NCBI GenBank assembly: GCA_947489585.1
Contig: CANLEE010000001.1
Location: 738,946-802,945, forward strand
Origin: an uncultured Psychroserpens sp.
GTDB lineage: Bacteria; Bacteroidota; Bacteroidia; Flavobacteriales; Flavobacteriaceae
Length of the DNA stretch: 64,000 bases
Direction: 5' to 3'
The notes below the pieces were generated by a model. It was given only the letters and a program-made list of their open reading frames with translations, made no database searches and was not told the DNA's origin. The number at the start of each line of letters is the position of its first letter. The stretch's first letter is position 1. Shown here piece by piece: positions 47,151 through 56,840 of this stretch. A program made the position numbers and the translations under genes.

Positions 47151-48947
47151 CTAATGAGATACAACAATTTTATCAGTGATGACACCCTTATCTTTTAAAA
47201 CAATCTTAATTAAATACACAGCACTTGACAATTGGCCTGTAGACATTTGAATTCGCTCTAATTCATGTGCTTTAATTCTATAATGACAAATTAATTTCCC
47301 AGATACGTCCAAAATATCCACGCTCTCAATATCTAAATTATTGTGATTTAATATTGTCATCGTAGCTGTTTCATTGTTTTGAATAATCTTTATTGTATTG
47401 ATTTCCTCTTTGGAAACTCCAAGATTGGTATCCATGGCAAATGTAATTTCAAAACGATTGTTATAATTCCCTTGAGTTAGGTTAACATTATAATTTTGAA
47501 CTCTCAAATCAGTATATGTTTGATTGTCTATATCATGTAGAAATATAGGTTGAGCACTATCAAAATTTTGAACATCAAAAATACTAAACTCCACCAACTG
47601 CTGATGCTCTACATTTACAATCAAAGGAATTCTTTTCTCTATATCAAAATTATGGGCTTGTGTAACATAAGGCATATCATCTAAAACCCACCATGCATCT
47701 GTCAAGAAGTCTTCAGAACTAGGCGCTTCTAATCCATAGTCAAATCCATCTGTGGCTGAATCATGAAAATTATGTAACAATTGTCTTTTAATGGTTTGAT
47801 TAAACGTTACATTCAATCTAAATCGTTTAAAATCATCAGGAACAATATTAAAACCATATGCATTGTATTCAATATTATCCGCTTGGGTTGTAGAGGCATT
47901 TTCGTCATTTCTAAAAAAATAACTATTTCCATCAGACTCTTTTTCATAAACCCGATGAGAATTTTTGACATAAACTAATGATCCAGTAGAGGTAGACGAG
48001 GCTCCTTCAACCATAAACCCTTGTCCTACTGGAATATATCGTTTAGCAATTTTACTACCATTTGCTCCTGGTGGAGGTAAATTTACTTCATTTCCAAAAA
48101 CATCATAAGCATAAAAAGTAGCAGGCGTAAAAGATTCTACACCTCCTGATGATATCGTGTAAGTAGCATAACCTCCTATATAGTTTGCTGTATAATGATC
48201 TGTTGGTTGTTGCTCCCAAAAATAAAGAACACCTGTTGTAGTTGGTGTAAAAGGAGCTGAAGCTACGTCAATATTTGTATTGTCAGTATCATGAATAAAT
48301 AACAAAGCATCAATAGCAGAAGGATAAGGGTTTCCTATCAACGTGTATTGATTAGCAGCAATGCTATTACTTATAGTTCCATTGTTAGGTTTCCCTCTAA
48401 AATCATATAATTGTCCCCCAGCATCAATACCCTTCATTGTAAAGCCAAGACCAGGTAAAATTGTTGAGTCTTCATCTAAGGCATTCCATTCTGCATATTC
48501 ATCTGAAACTACAAAAGTGTACAACCAACGATTAGAGATCGTTAAAGGTGAGGATATACCATCGAGATTTGTTGTGAAAAGTGCATCAGAACTCGTTATT
48601 AAACCAGTGGCATCATCTATCAAGCTAACTCTAGCATTTTCATTTCCTAATGATGACGAATTATTCCCAATAGGAGAGCACCAATAATTATAAGCAAAAT
48701 GATTAGCTGTTCCTGTTTGAAATATACTTAATTCTCCAATACCTGAATTACCCGTTATTCCATTTCCTTGAATTAATTGAGCTTCGTTTCTTAAATAAAA
48801 ACGACTATCTGTTTCATTTAAGTTTACATAGTCCTCAGAAAAAATAACACGATCACTTACAAAAAGATAATTAGAATTTCTAACAGAGATTTGCCCTGAA
48901 ATAGAATTTGAAATTAAAACCATTAAAAGTATACATAGCTGTTTCAT
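47151..48947 (-). CDS. Large T9SS type A sorting-domain surface protein
   Basis: The 598-residue protein has a signal peptide (MKQLCILLMVLISNSISGQ) and a C-terminal type A sorting domain (about 515-598: IIQNNETATMTILN ... SSAVYLIKIVLKDKGVITDKIVVSH). The body contains YTLIGNPYPSAIDA near 200, a segment I recall from other flavobacterial T9SS proteins, and no recognisable catalytic domain. Role at the cell surface is unknown. Transcribed with the gene upstream, 18 bp apart. Confidence 0.82.
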   Translation of the reverse strand: MKQLCILLMVLISNSISGQISVRNSNYLFVSDRVIFSEDYVNLNETDSRFYLRNEAQLIQGNGITGNSGIGELSIFQTGTANHFAYNYWCSPIGNNSSSLGNENARVSLIDDATGLITSSDALFTTNLDGISSPLTISNRWLYTFVVSDEYAEWNALDEDSTILPGLGFTMKGIDAGGQLYDFRGKPNNGTISNSIAANQYTLIGNPYPSAIDALLFIHDTDNTNIDVASAPFTPTTTGVLYFWEQQPTDHYTANYIGGYATYTISSGGVESFTPATFYAYDVFGNEVNLPPPGANGSKIAKRYIPVGQGFMVEGASSTSTGSLVYVKNSHRVYEKESDGNSYFFRNDENASTTQADNIEYNAYGFNIVPDDFKRFRLNVTFNQTIKRQLLHNFHDSATDGFDYGLEAPSSEDFLTDAWWVLDDMPYVTQAHNFDIEKRIPLIVNVEHQQLVEFSIFDVQNFDSAQPIFLHDIDNQTYTDLRVQNYNVNLTQGNYNNRFEITFAMDTNLGVSKEEINTIKIIQNNETATMTILNHNNLDIESVDILDVSGKLICHYRIKAHELERIQMSTGQLSSAVYLIKIVLKDKGVITDKIVVSH

Positions 48948-48965
48948 AATTTGGGGCTATTTAAG

Positions 48966-50192
48966 TTAATATTTAATAAATTGTTGAACCTTCTTTATAC
49001 TATCATCTACTTCAAAACCTAAAATATAAGTAGCAGACTCTAATTTGGATATGTCTATATTAATAATCGTCTCATTTGTATTGACCGCTTCAATTTTATG
49101 CAATACTCTTCCCAGCAAATCGTAAATTAAAATATTACCAATATGCTTTGCATTTGGATTTGCTATGGTAAGAACAGTCTTTGCTGGATTAGGATAAATT
49201 TTTATAGTATTATCTTGCTGAAGTGATTCTTGATTATGCAATGTTGCATCCAAATAATTTGAATTGAAATAGTTTCTAATATTAGTATTCTCGGTAGCAT
49301 TTGTTTTTTTGTTATATACTAAAAATGCAGCTACATCTCCATGCATACTAACTATGCCATTTGATGTTCCAGTTTTAAAAACTGACAATAAATAACCAAT
49401 TTTAAAATTTCCAGATCCTGTATTAGCACCATTTACAGATGATTCTACGCCATTGATGTATGTAGTAATATTATTGGATAGGTCTCGATGAATTTCAATC
49501 AATTGCCATTGGTTTAGTTGAATTGCATTTGGCGTTGTAATGATTGCATCTGGGCTTCCATTATTTCCAACGTTTAAAATCATTGTATTATTTGAAACTC
49601 TATGTCTAGCATAATGTGAAGCTTGCCCAAAATAAAACCAATCACCAGTTGCAGATTGATCTGCTGGTTTTGCTAAAAGAAATATTGAAAAATCAGCAGG
49701 CAAATTAATTACATCAGAGCCTTCAATCTCCAAATACTTATCTTGAATAAAACTACCGTAAGCTCCTCCTCCTCTAACACATGGTTTGTCACCAATACAA
49801 TTGCTTACATAACATGCTTTTTCAGCATCATCTTGTCCAAAATTTCTTCCATTGGTATATTCTGGTGGATTAAACCCTCCTGGAGGAGTATAATTGGATT
49901 GATCAATCCATCTTCGAACACAACCTTCTGTACAACTATTATCTGTATCGCAATATTGTTCTGTTATTATTGCTGACTCACTATTGGGATGATTTAAACA
50001 AAAATCAGAGTTGCAATTTGCAATATGCTGACTTGTGTTAATCTCTGCGCTTTCGACAAAGAATACCATATCAGAAATGTCTTCAGGTTCGGTTTGAGCG
50101 TATCCATTTGTTAAACCAAATAACAAGAAAAACCAAAGTGCTATTATAAAAAGCATTACTGATTCCAAAATTCGTTTTCTCTTTTTTAACAT
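48966..50192 (-). CDS. T9SS sorting-domain protein with LamG-like domain
   Basis: From the ATG at 50192 (MLKKRKRILESVMLFIIALWF) the protein of about 408 residues has a signal segment ending NGYAQ. A Cys-rich region follows (CNSDFCLNHP, CDTDNSCTEGCVRRW), then a concanavalin/LamG-like domain (FSIFLLAKPADQSATGDWFYFGQ, QWQLIEIHRDLSNNITTYINGVES) and a type A sorting domain (IYPNPAKTVLTIANP ... KVQQFIKY). The frame stays open for 77 more codons to 50423, with several other ATGs, so a longer protein with a cytoplasmic N terminus is possible. Confidence 0.75.
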   Translation of the reverse strand: MLKKRKRILESVMLFIIALWFFLLFGLTNGYAQTEPEDISDMVFFVESAEINTSQHIANCNSDFCLNHPNSESAIITEQYCDTDNSCTEGCVRRWIDQSNYTPPGGFNPPEYTNGRNFGQDDAEKACYVSNCIGDKPCVRGGGAYGSFIQDKYLEIEGSDVINLPADFSIFLLAKPADQSATGDWFYFGQASHYARHRVSNNTMILNVGNNGSPDAIITTPNAIQLNQWQLIEIHRDLSNNITTYINGVESSVNGANTGSGNFKIGYLLSVFKTGTSNGIVSMHGDVAAFLVYNKKTNATENTNIRNYFNSNYLDATLHNQESLQQDNTIKIYPNPAKTVLTIANPNAKHIGNILIYDLLGRVLHKIEAVNTNETIINIDISKLESATYILGFEVDDSIKKVQQFIKY

Positions 50193-50524
50193 TTCAATAT
50201 TTTTTTCGATATCTGAGTTTTTTAATCGCATTTCCAAAGCGTGTAAATTCATTTTTCTGTTCTCTGTAAATTCATCGTAGGAATTAACATCTTTTATAAG
50301 TTCATTTTTAAGTTCCATACTTGTTTCTTGAATAAAATTATCTTGATACATATTGTTGATTTTATAGCTCTGAATACCCTCGCTCCTAAAAAGAAGCGAG
50401 AACATCAGAAGTATTACAACCAATCTTACATCTATGACATTTAAGTTCCCAAACTAATAATTAGACCACCTGTTGTAAGACTGTAAACTTGAAAGAATTT
50501 ACTGGTTGTTAATTTTATTAAAGT

Positions 50525-52561
50525 TTAATTTAAATTTTCCCACACACTACCCGTATAAACTCTTAACTTGTTTGTGGCTGCATCATAGTATACATCTCCA
50601 GTTGCAGGGGTTAAGGGAGCTGTTCCTGGCTTAATATTTAAAAGTGTATCTACCTTAACACTACCTCCTACTGTAAGTGTGTGATTTAAGGTAGAGATGT
50701 CAGCATTTATTCCTACCCTATCGTTAGCGAAATCCCCACCTATTAATGGCAGTAAAGAATTACTATTTTCGATATATAGCCTATTTGAGTTTGCTATTTG
50801 ATAACCTGCTTGATAACCTATAAGAACATTTCCAGAAGTAGAAATTAATCCGGTACCAAAACCTGCTTGATATCCCAAAACAACATTATTAGATCCTGTT
50901 TGATTGTTATAATTTGTACTATCACCAATCATCACATTATTATTTCCTGTTGTATTATTTATACCAGACTCATAGCCAAAAGATATATTTGAACTTCCTG
51001 AATTATTGAAGTATAGCGGTCGATATCCCAAAGCTAAATTATGTGTTCCAGAACTATTGGTAAACAGTCCTTGAAACCCAAATGAAATATTATAATCTGC
51101 ATTATTAGTATGCAATGATTGATATCCTAAAGCTATGTTGTGATCTCCAGCAGAATTAGAGTTAAGTGGTTCATAGCCCAAAGCAATATTATACTCTCCA
51201 TTAATATTATTATATAAGGACCTATAGCCCATTGCATTATTATAATTACCAATCGTATTATTGTATAGAGCCTGGTCTCCTAACGCTACATTTTCGATAC
51301 CAGTAGTATTACCATATAAAGCTCTATAACCAAATCCATTATTATGATAACCTGAAGAATTATTAAAAAGAGTTTCGTCTCCAATAGCATTGTTTTGATA
51401 ACCATCTGCATTGTTATGCAATACCTGAATCCCAATACCGATGTTTTTGGTTCCCGATGTATTTAAATACATGGATCTATATCCCATAGCGATATTATCG
51501 TCTCCAATAGTATTAGAATTTAACGATTGGAAGCCTATGGCTATATTATCATCTCCGGAGGTATTATCTTCTAAACAAAATGACCCCAATCCTACATTAT
51601 TATTTCCAGATATATTACTATTGAGCGTACTATTTCCAAAAGCAAAGTTGAAGTCTCCATCTATATTCGACTCTAAAGCCCTAAAACCATAAGCTCCATT
51701 TCCTACTCCAATAGTATTATCATGCATTGCTAAATATCCCATAGCGGTATTGTCTACTCCATTAGTATTAGAAAACATGGCATTCCTACCAATTGCAGTA
51801 TTACGAGAACCTGTTGTAGTATTTTCTAAACTTCTATAACCTACAGCGACATTATCTTGAGCAGTAGAGGAGGTTAATAATGAATTATATCCTATGGCAA
51901 TATTTCTATAGGCAGTATTATTGCTTAGCGCATAATTACCAATTGCAATATTATAGGTTGTAGTAGTATTAGCTCTAAGCGCATTATATCCTAAAGCGAT
52001 ATTATCGGCTCCATTTGTGTTTGAAAAGCCCGAATTTTCACCAATAAATATATTCCTTCTATTGCTTAAATCATTATTCTCACCAGCATTACTTCCAATA
52101 AAAACAGATCTTCCAGTATTAACAGTTTCAATTTGCCCCTTGGTAGTTATTCTTGTTCTAACAATATTATTAGTTCTAATATCTAAGGCTTGATTATCTA
52201 TAGTACCCAGAAAATTTGTTCCGTTAGTAGTTCCAGTATTTCCTGTTGTTGACCAATCATTACTCACAGTAAGGGAGGATAAAATTCTTTCCCAAATCGT
52301 ACCGTTCCAATAATAAAATCCAGGAGTAAGATCTGAAATAGTAGCTGTATTATAAACCAAAAGGCTCGTTGCTTCTGTTCCGTTAATAGTCGTGGTATCT
52401 GAAGTAGAACTTAATGATACTCTTGGTATAAGTAATCCTGCATTAGTACTTTCAATATCCAAAATAGATGAGGGGTCAGGTGTCGTTGTATTAATTCCAA
52501 CTTGAGCATTTGAAACCAAACTAATACATGCAATAGCTAAACATAAAATAGTATTTTTCAT
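50525..52561 (-). CDS. Exported repeat protein with 17-residue beta-roll-like repeats
   Basis: The 678-residue protein has a signal peptide (ISLVSNAQVGINT) and, from about residue 170 to 560, about 23 tandem repeats of mostly 17 residues of the form NIAIGYxSLxxNTxGxx. This resembles the YadA-type trimeric adhesin head but with a longer period. It ends in a domain typical of flavobacterial tail-fibre-like proteins (TPATGDVYYDAATNKLRVY, GSVWENLN). There is no T9SS domain. The likely product is a fibrous surface or adhesin-like protein. Confidence 0.82.
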   Translation of the reverse strand: MKNTILCLAIACISLVSNAQVGINTTTPDPSSILDIESTNAGLLIPRVSLSSTSDTTTINGTEATSLLVYNTATISDLTPGFYYWNGTIWERILSSLTVSNDWSTTGNTGTTNGTNFLGTIDNQALDIRTNNIVRTRITTKGQIETVNTGRSVFIGSNAGENNDLSNRRNIFIGENSGFSNTNGADNIALGYNALRANTTTTYNIAIGNYALSNNTAYRNIAIGYNSLLTSSTAQDNVAVGYRSLENTTTGSRNTAIGRNAMFSNTNGVDNTAMGYLAMHDNTIGVGNGAYGFRALESNIDGDFNFAFGNSTLNSNISGNNNVGLGSFCLEDNTSGDDNIAIGFQSLNSNTIGDDNIAMGYRSMYLNTSGTKNIGIGIQVLHNNADGYQNNAIGDETLFNNSSGYHNNGFGYRALYGNTTGIENVALGDQALYNNTIGNYNNAMGYRSLYNNINGEYNIALGYEPLNSNSAGDHNIALGYQSLHTNNADYNISFGFQGLFTNSSGTHNLALGYRPLYFNNSGSSNISFGYESGINNTTGNNNVMIGDSTNYNNQTGSNNVVLGYQAGFGTGLISTSGNVLIGYQAGYQIANSNRLYIENSNSLLPLIGGDFANDRVGINADISTLNHTLTVGGSVKVDTLLNIKPGTAPLTPATGDVYYDAATNKLRVYTGSVWENLN
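50870..52054 (-). repeat. 51-bp coding tandem repeat region
   Basis: The DNA of the gene at 50525-52561 shows about 23 units with a 51-base period that encode the 17-residue repeats. Units are diverged, so copy-number change by recent slippage is not evident. Confidence 0.75.
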
Positions 52562-52694
52562 TTCTTAAATAGATTTTGGGTTTAGCGTAAAACTAGGGTC
52601 AAAATTCTTTCTAAAAAATTAAAAAATCGACGAAACGACTATTTTTTGGGATGAAAAACACTTTTTTGTAGTTAAACAGGAATCTTAAACATAT

Positions 52695-53435
52695 TTAAGA
52701 TAGCCTCTTTTTCAAATTTGTATAACTTTCCTTACTGATACTAACATCCTCAGAAAACTTCGGAATGAGGTTGACAACATAAGTGTTTTCCTTTTTCATA
52801 AGACTTTCTATTGCATTAACATTGACGATGATTTGTCTATTGATTCTAATAAATAAATGAGGTGCTATCATTTCTTCTAATTGACTTAAAGAATGATTGA
52901 TTAAATATGATTTTCCATCAAATTTCTTTATAAAAGCGTAATCACTCCAATAGAAATATGCAATATCATCGAGCTTTATAGGAATATAATGATTCCCTTC
53001 TCTTACTAAAAAACGGTCTTTTATTCCTGTATTTGTAGCCTGTAATGACATACTTTTATTGTTTTGATAGAGAAGTAATTTATTTTCATAGTATTTATTA
53101 AGCGCTCTATTCAGGTCTATATCTTTGATTGGCTTTAAAAGGTAATCTATCCCTGTTGTTTTGAATGCCTTTATTGCATAGTCATCATATGCTGTCACAA
53201 AAACTACTGGACTTTTCACCTTGAAATTATTAAATATTTCAAACGATTTACCATCAGATAACTGAACATCCATAAAAATTAAATCTGGGCAATCATTTGC
53301 ATTTAACCATGCAATAGAATCATAAACACTCGTTATTATTGACTGCACTTTAATATCTAAGGTGCTTTTTCCAAAAAGGGTTACCAAATAATCGCTTGAG
53401 GCTTTTTCATCCTCAATTACCAATACATTTATCAT
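52695..53435 (-). CDS. LytTR-type response regulator, second system
   Basis: The 246-residue protein has a receiver domain (VIEDEKASSDYL acidic pocket, phospho-acceptor in DLIFMDVQLSDGKSF near 56, VTAYDDYAIKAF, LLKPIKD) and a LytTR domain (about 140-245: NHYIPIKLDDIAYFYWSDY, LFIRINRQIIVNVNAIESL). Its start immediately follows the stop of the kinase gene. It is a different protein from the regulator at 40286, not a recent duplicate. Confidence 0.92.
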   Translation of the reverse strand: MINVLVIEDEKASSDYLVTLFGKSTLDIKVQSIITSVYDSIAWLNANDCPDLIFMDVQLSDGKSFEIFNNFKVKSPVVFVTAYDDYAIKAFKTTGIDYLLKPIKDIDLNRALNKYYENKLLLYQNNKSMSLQATNTGIKDRFLVREGNHYIPIKLDDIAYFYWSDYAFIKKFDGKSYLINHSLSQLEEMIAPHLFIRINRQIIVNVNAIESLMKKENTYVVNLIPKFSEDVSISKESYTNLKKRLS

Positions 53436-54425
53436 TTAAATTTTATTTTTAAACACTGGAATCCAAACTTTAAAAATCTTTCCATCATCACTTATTCGTG
53501 GCTGCTTAGAAGATATTAATCGATATTGATTAATTAAGTTCTCAAGTCCAACTCCAAAAGAATCTTTTTTAAATCGTTTGTGCGTGATTGTATTTTGAAC
53601 TAGTATCCCCTCGCCTTCTCTACTAATCCATATTTTTAACTTTTCTAGTTCCGAAAGTTCATTATGTTTAAATATATTTTCGATTAAAACTTGAATGGCC
53701 AACGGAATAACAAAAGTGAATTCCTCATCAATTCCTTTATCAAAAAACAATTTGAATTTATTACCAAACCTTATTTTTTGAAGGTATATATAATTTCTTA
53801 TGAAATCCATTTCATTCTTTAAAGACACTAATTCTTTATTTCTTGTTTCTAAAACGTAACCATAGGTTTCAGAGAGTCTCTTGGTAAATTCTTTAGCTTC
53901 GTTGGGTTGAAAATCAATTAAAGAATATAACACACTCAAGCAATTAAACAGATAATGCGGACTAATTTGATTCTTTAGAACTTCCAATTGAGATTTTATA
54001 TGTGCATTTTTAATACCTTCTTGCTCAATAATAAAATTTTGTATTTTCTTCTCTTTCTTTTTTCGTTTTGAAATATCAGAAACAATACTTACTACAAAAG
54101 TTTCTCCATTATTTTTAAAATAGGACAAACTTATCTCAGCAGGGAAAGCAGATTTATCTTTCCTAAGAGCATACACATCTAACCCCAGGCCATGAGGTCT
54201 ATTATTTGGAGACTTCATATAACCTTTTCTCAAACCAACATGCTCATTTTGAGAGCTTTTAGGAATTAGGATTTCAATCTTTTTTCCGATTAACTCTTTA
54301 GAGTTATAGAAAAACAGTTTTAGAGCTGAATTATTTGAAAAAATAATTTCTCCTTTATTATTAGTAATTATAATTCCTTCAGAAGATGAATCAATTAAAT
54401 TTTTGAAAAATAAATTATCTGACAC
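53436..54425 (-). CDS. PAS-domain LytS-type histidine kinase
   Basis: The 329-residue soluble kinase has an N-terminal PAS domain (about 5-125: IIITNNKGEIIFSNNSALKLF, PAEISLSYFKNNGETFVVSIVSDI) with no transmembrane helix. The His_kinase domain has LKNQISPHYLFNCLSVLYS (His near 157) and the ATPase N-box IPLAIQVLIENIFKHN. The signal is probably intracellular (small molecule or redox through PAS). Partner of the LytTR regulator just downstream. The 59-bp repeat begins 28 bases upstream of its start. Confidence 0.92.
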   Translation of the reverse strand: MSDNLFFKNLIDSSSEGIIITNNKGEIIFSNNSALKLFFYNSKELIGKKIEILIPKSSQNEHVGLRKGYMKSPNNRPHGLGLDVYALRKDKSAFPAEISLSYFKNNGETFVVSIVSDISKRKKKEKKIQNFIIEQEGIKNAHIKSQLEVLKNQISPHYLFNCLSVLYSLIDFQPNEAKEFTKRLSETYGYVLETRNKELVSLKNEMDFIRNYIYLQKIRFGNKFKLFFDKGIDEEFTFVIPLAIQVLIENIFKHNELSELEKLKIWISREGEGILVQNTITHKRFKKDSFGVGLENLINQYRLISSKQPRISDDGKIFKVWIPVFKNKI

Positions 54426-54453
54426 ACAGAAATATTAGTTTGGGATTATTGAA

Positions 54454-54512
54454 ATTTAATTTAAAATAGTAAACGAATGCTTTCAATGAGAAAATAATGT
54501 TGTGAAATGGGT
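54454..54512 (-). repeat. 59-bp exact direct repeat, copy 1
   Basis: These 59 bases are identical to 58356-58414. Both copies lie 17-28 bases upstream of a minus-strand start codon: the PAS kinase here and an S41 peptidase there. A duplicated promoter/leader or small mobile repeat is likely. The remainder of the gap to 54745 holds AT-rich sequence without a clear gene. Confidence 0.85.
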
Positions 54513-54745
54513 TGAATAATTTTTAAACAACTTAAATACTGTTTTATAGAAGTTTATTTGTGATTTAAAAACTTTTCAGTCTATAATTGGTCTGTTAAAT
54601 TTAATGTAAATTGTTACCAAACTGATTGATATCACTCTAACCACTTTCATTAACTTCTATTTGTATATCGTTGAAATTGACTTAAACTAATTTCATATAT
54701 ACTAGTAAGTCAAAAATAAATAGGAGTAACTAAATTTATTATATA
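54513..54745. other. AT-rich intergenic sequence before the alpha/beta-hydrolase gene
   Basis: No open frame or hairpin is convincing here. The start at 54746 is preceded by AGGAGTAACTAAATTT near 54722, an unusually good ribosome-binding-like AGGAG for this phylum, though about 20 bases from the ATG. Confidence 0.4.
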
Positions 54746-56287
54746 ATGATTAAAGTATTAAGTACTAGGTTTCTTATAGTCTTATCCGTTTTGAGTATCA
54801 TTTCTTGTAAAATGGATTCAGAAAAAAAAGAACATTTTCTATTCAGCAGTTTAGAAAAAGGAATATTTGATGTTGGTTATAAAAGTATTTGGAAAATTGA
54901 TACATCAAGACAATATGAGTTTATTCAAGATTCTCTTGTGGTAGTACCAAATCAAAACAGACCTATTCTTTTCAATATCTGGTATCCAATAATTTCGGCA
55001 GAAGGCAAGTCTATGCAGTATAAAGAATATTTCAATATTCTAAGTGAGAATAATGAGTTCAAAACTTTTTCAAAAACCCTACAAGATTTTAATCTAAATA
55101 TTATTTCAAATGAGCTTTTAGACCAAGAATATGAAGAGTTAGATTCTTTAGGTATACAAGCTCTCAACTTTCTTTTTGAAAAACAAACATTAGCGCATAA
55201 AAACGCATCTTTTCCTACAGAAAACAAGTTTCCTTTGGTAATTTATCATGGTGGAGCTCAATCATCTTTTGAAGATAATTCGGTCTTATGTGAGTTCTTA
55301 GCAAGCCATGGATACGTAGTGATTGGTTCTGCTTACCAAGAAGCAAGTGGTAGGACATTGTCTGTAGATGCTGGAGAGGGATCATTCAAGGATATTGATT
55401 TTTTAGTCAAAGAAGCTAATAAACTAGACTTTATTAACACTTCAGATTTAACCTTGATTGGCCATAGTCTCGGAGCGCAAACACTCTTAAAGTACCAATC
55501 AAAAGGTTTATCAAAAGCAAAAGCAATTGTGCCAATTGATGCTACTTTTGAATACCATAGTATATATAATGATCTGTATTGGTCTAATGTAATAAATCTC
55601 GTAAAATCAAATACGAATCAATTTAACAATCGCCTTTTAGCTATTTCAGAATACAGCTCCTTTTACCAACTATATGAAACACTTGATACAGCTGATAAAT
55701 ATTACTTATCTGTTGGTCATTTAACTCATAATGAGTTTATAGCTCAAGGAATAATTAAAAAATGGATTAACAATGAATTTGACTTACCTATAAATGATAT
55801 CAATAAATCATATGCTTCAGTATCCAAAAGATATGCTTCTGTTTGTAAAACAATACTTGATTTTATATCAGAGAATGATATAGATGAGATAAGAGCAGCA
55901 GATTCGTCGTACATGATTTTTGAAAAACATTTAAAAGGAGAAAAAGAACAATGGAAATTCAATCAATCTATACCTCCAACTCCTCGTGAACATTTCAGCC
56001 TGTATCAAGAAAAAGGTACAGATGAAGCATTAAATATACTAAAGCAGTATGAGCAATATGCTGATTCAAATCCATTATATTACACACAATATGGTTTTAG
56101 TTGGGTATTTGATTTATTAAGTCAAAATAAAATTATTGAGGCTAAAAAAGTAGAAACGTATTTTAACCGTTTTGATAAAAATGGTATAGCGAACGAATTT
56201 CAAAAAAAAATCTCCTTTGGGAAAAAATATAAGGCAGATATTATTGTAAATTATTTCGAAAACAAATTGAAACTATTAAAAAATTAA
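54746..56287 (+). CDS. Alpha/beta-hydrolase lipoprotein (PAF-acetylhydrolase-like)
   Basis: The 513-residue lipoprotein has a signal ending SIISC21. The alpha/beta-hydrolase core shows the oxyanion loop YHGGAQSSFEDNSVLCEFLASHGYVV (about 166-191) and the nucleophile elbow LIGHSLGAQ. The fold and early FNIWYPI strand resemble platelet-activating-factor acetylhydrolase and dienelactone hydrolase families. About 130 C-terminal residues (from PPTPREHFSLYQEKGTDEA) look helical and TPR-like. Probably an esterase of the outer envelope; substrate unknown. Confidence 0.78.
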   Translation: MIKVLSTRFLIVLSVLSIISCKMDSEKKEHFLFSSLEKGIFDVGYKSIWKIDTSRQYEFIQDSLVVVPNQNRPILFNIWYPIISAEGKSMQYKEYFNILSENNEFKTFSKTLQDFNLNIISNELLDQEYEELDSLGIQALNFLFEKQTLAHKNASFPTENKFPLVIYHGGAQSSFEDNSVLCEFLASHGYVVIGSAYQEASGRTLSVDAGEGSFKDIDFLVKEANKLDFINTSDLTLIGHSLGAQTLLKYQSKGLSKAKAIVPIDATFEYHSIYNDLYWSNVINLVKSNTNQFNNRLLAISEYSSFYQLYETLDTADKYYLSVGHLTHNEFIAQGIIKKWINNEFDLPINDINKSYASVSKRYASVCKTILDFISENDIDEIRAADSSYMIFEKHLKGEKEQWKFNQSIPPTPREHFSLYQEKGTDEALNILKQYEQYADSNPLYYTQYGFSWVFDLLSQNKIIEAKKVETYFNRFDKNGIANEFQKKISFGKKYKADIIVNYFENKLKLLKN

Positions 56288-56300
56288 ATTTGCTGCTTTT

Positions 56301-56753
56301 TTAAATCCCAAATTCTGTATCAATAAAATCTTTCGAACCTTTTGGCCCCGTTAATTCAAGCCAAATTTCGCTTTTATCTCCACTTATTGAAAGTCCAAAG
56401 ATGAAAAAATCACAACACGCTCTCTCAGTTTTAATAAATTCTGATAATTGATCTAGAATACTATCGGTTCCTTCGAACTTATAAGCATAACCATTTTCTA
56501 GCTCTTTTTTAATGAGAATTTGTTCCCTTAACTTTTTTAATAATGTTTCCTTTCTACGTTGAAGTTCAGGAGTTGTAAGCTTACAGGACAATTCACTAGA
56601 TTCATTCTTTGCAATACAAGCTTTAGTACATATCGATTTGTTTTTTATATCAATTAAATTATTGGCATGTTTTAGTTTCGAGGTTTTCTCTAGGTTATTA
56701 CAACTTACCAAGTTTAGAAGTATGATGCTTAACAGGGTTAATGCTCGTTTCAT
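56301..56753 (-). CDS. Cys-rich lipoprotein linked to a MerR metal regulator
   Basis: The 150-residue protein has a lipoprotein signal (LLNLVSC18), cysteines C42, C46 and C57, and a conserved-looking C-terminal domain with TERACCDFFIFGLSISGD (C113, C114) and LELTGPKGS. I recall close relatives next to MerR genes in other Bacteroidota, with no known function. It is transcribed divergently from the MerR gene across a MerR-type operator, so it is probably metal-induced; a metal-binding role is inference. Confidence 0.7.
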   Translation of the reverse strand: MKRALTLLSIILLNLVSCNNLEKTSKLKHANNLIDIKNKSICTKACIAKNESSELSCKLTTPELQRRKETLLKKLREQILIKKELENGYAYKFEGTDSILDQLSEFIKTERACCDFFIFGLSISGDKSEIWLELTGPKGSKDFIDTEFGI

Positions 56754-56777
56754 TTTTACGTTTTTTAATTATCTTTA

Positions 56778-56811
56778 CAAAGATAAACCGTAGAGTATAG
56801 TCAACGGTCAA
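56778..56811 (-). promoter_or_regulatory. MerR-type promoter and operator
   Basis: On the minus strand TTGACC (56811-56806) and TATCTTTG (56785-56778, exact TAnnTTTG) are separated by 20 bases. Inside this spacer lies the dyad ACCGT-(12)-ACGGT at 56787-56808. An operator between the two promoter boxes is the hallmark of MerR-family activation by DNA distortion. It should drive the Cys-rich lipoprotein. Confidence 0.8.
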
Positions 56812-56840
56812 GTAAAAATTGAATTTTATTTTTCAAAACC

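Noticed and set aside
50525..52561. Possible prophage or tailocin from the tail-fibre-like domain
   Set aside because: No other phage structural, lysis or integrase genes are present in the neighbourhood, and the protein has a signal peptide.
52684..52699. Small dyad CTTAAA/TTTAAG at the end of the second LytTR gene
   Set aside because: It is only 6 bp per arm, AT-only apart from one pair, and has no adjacent T-run, so it was not called a terminator.
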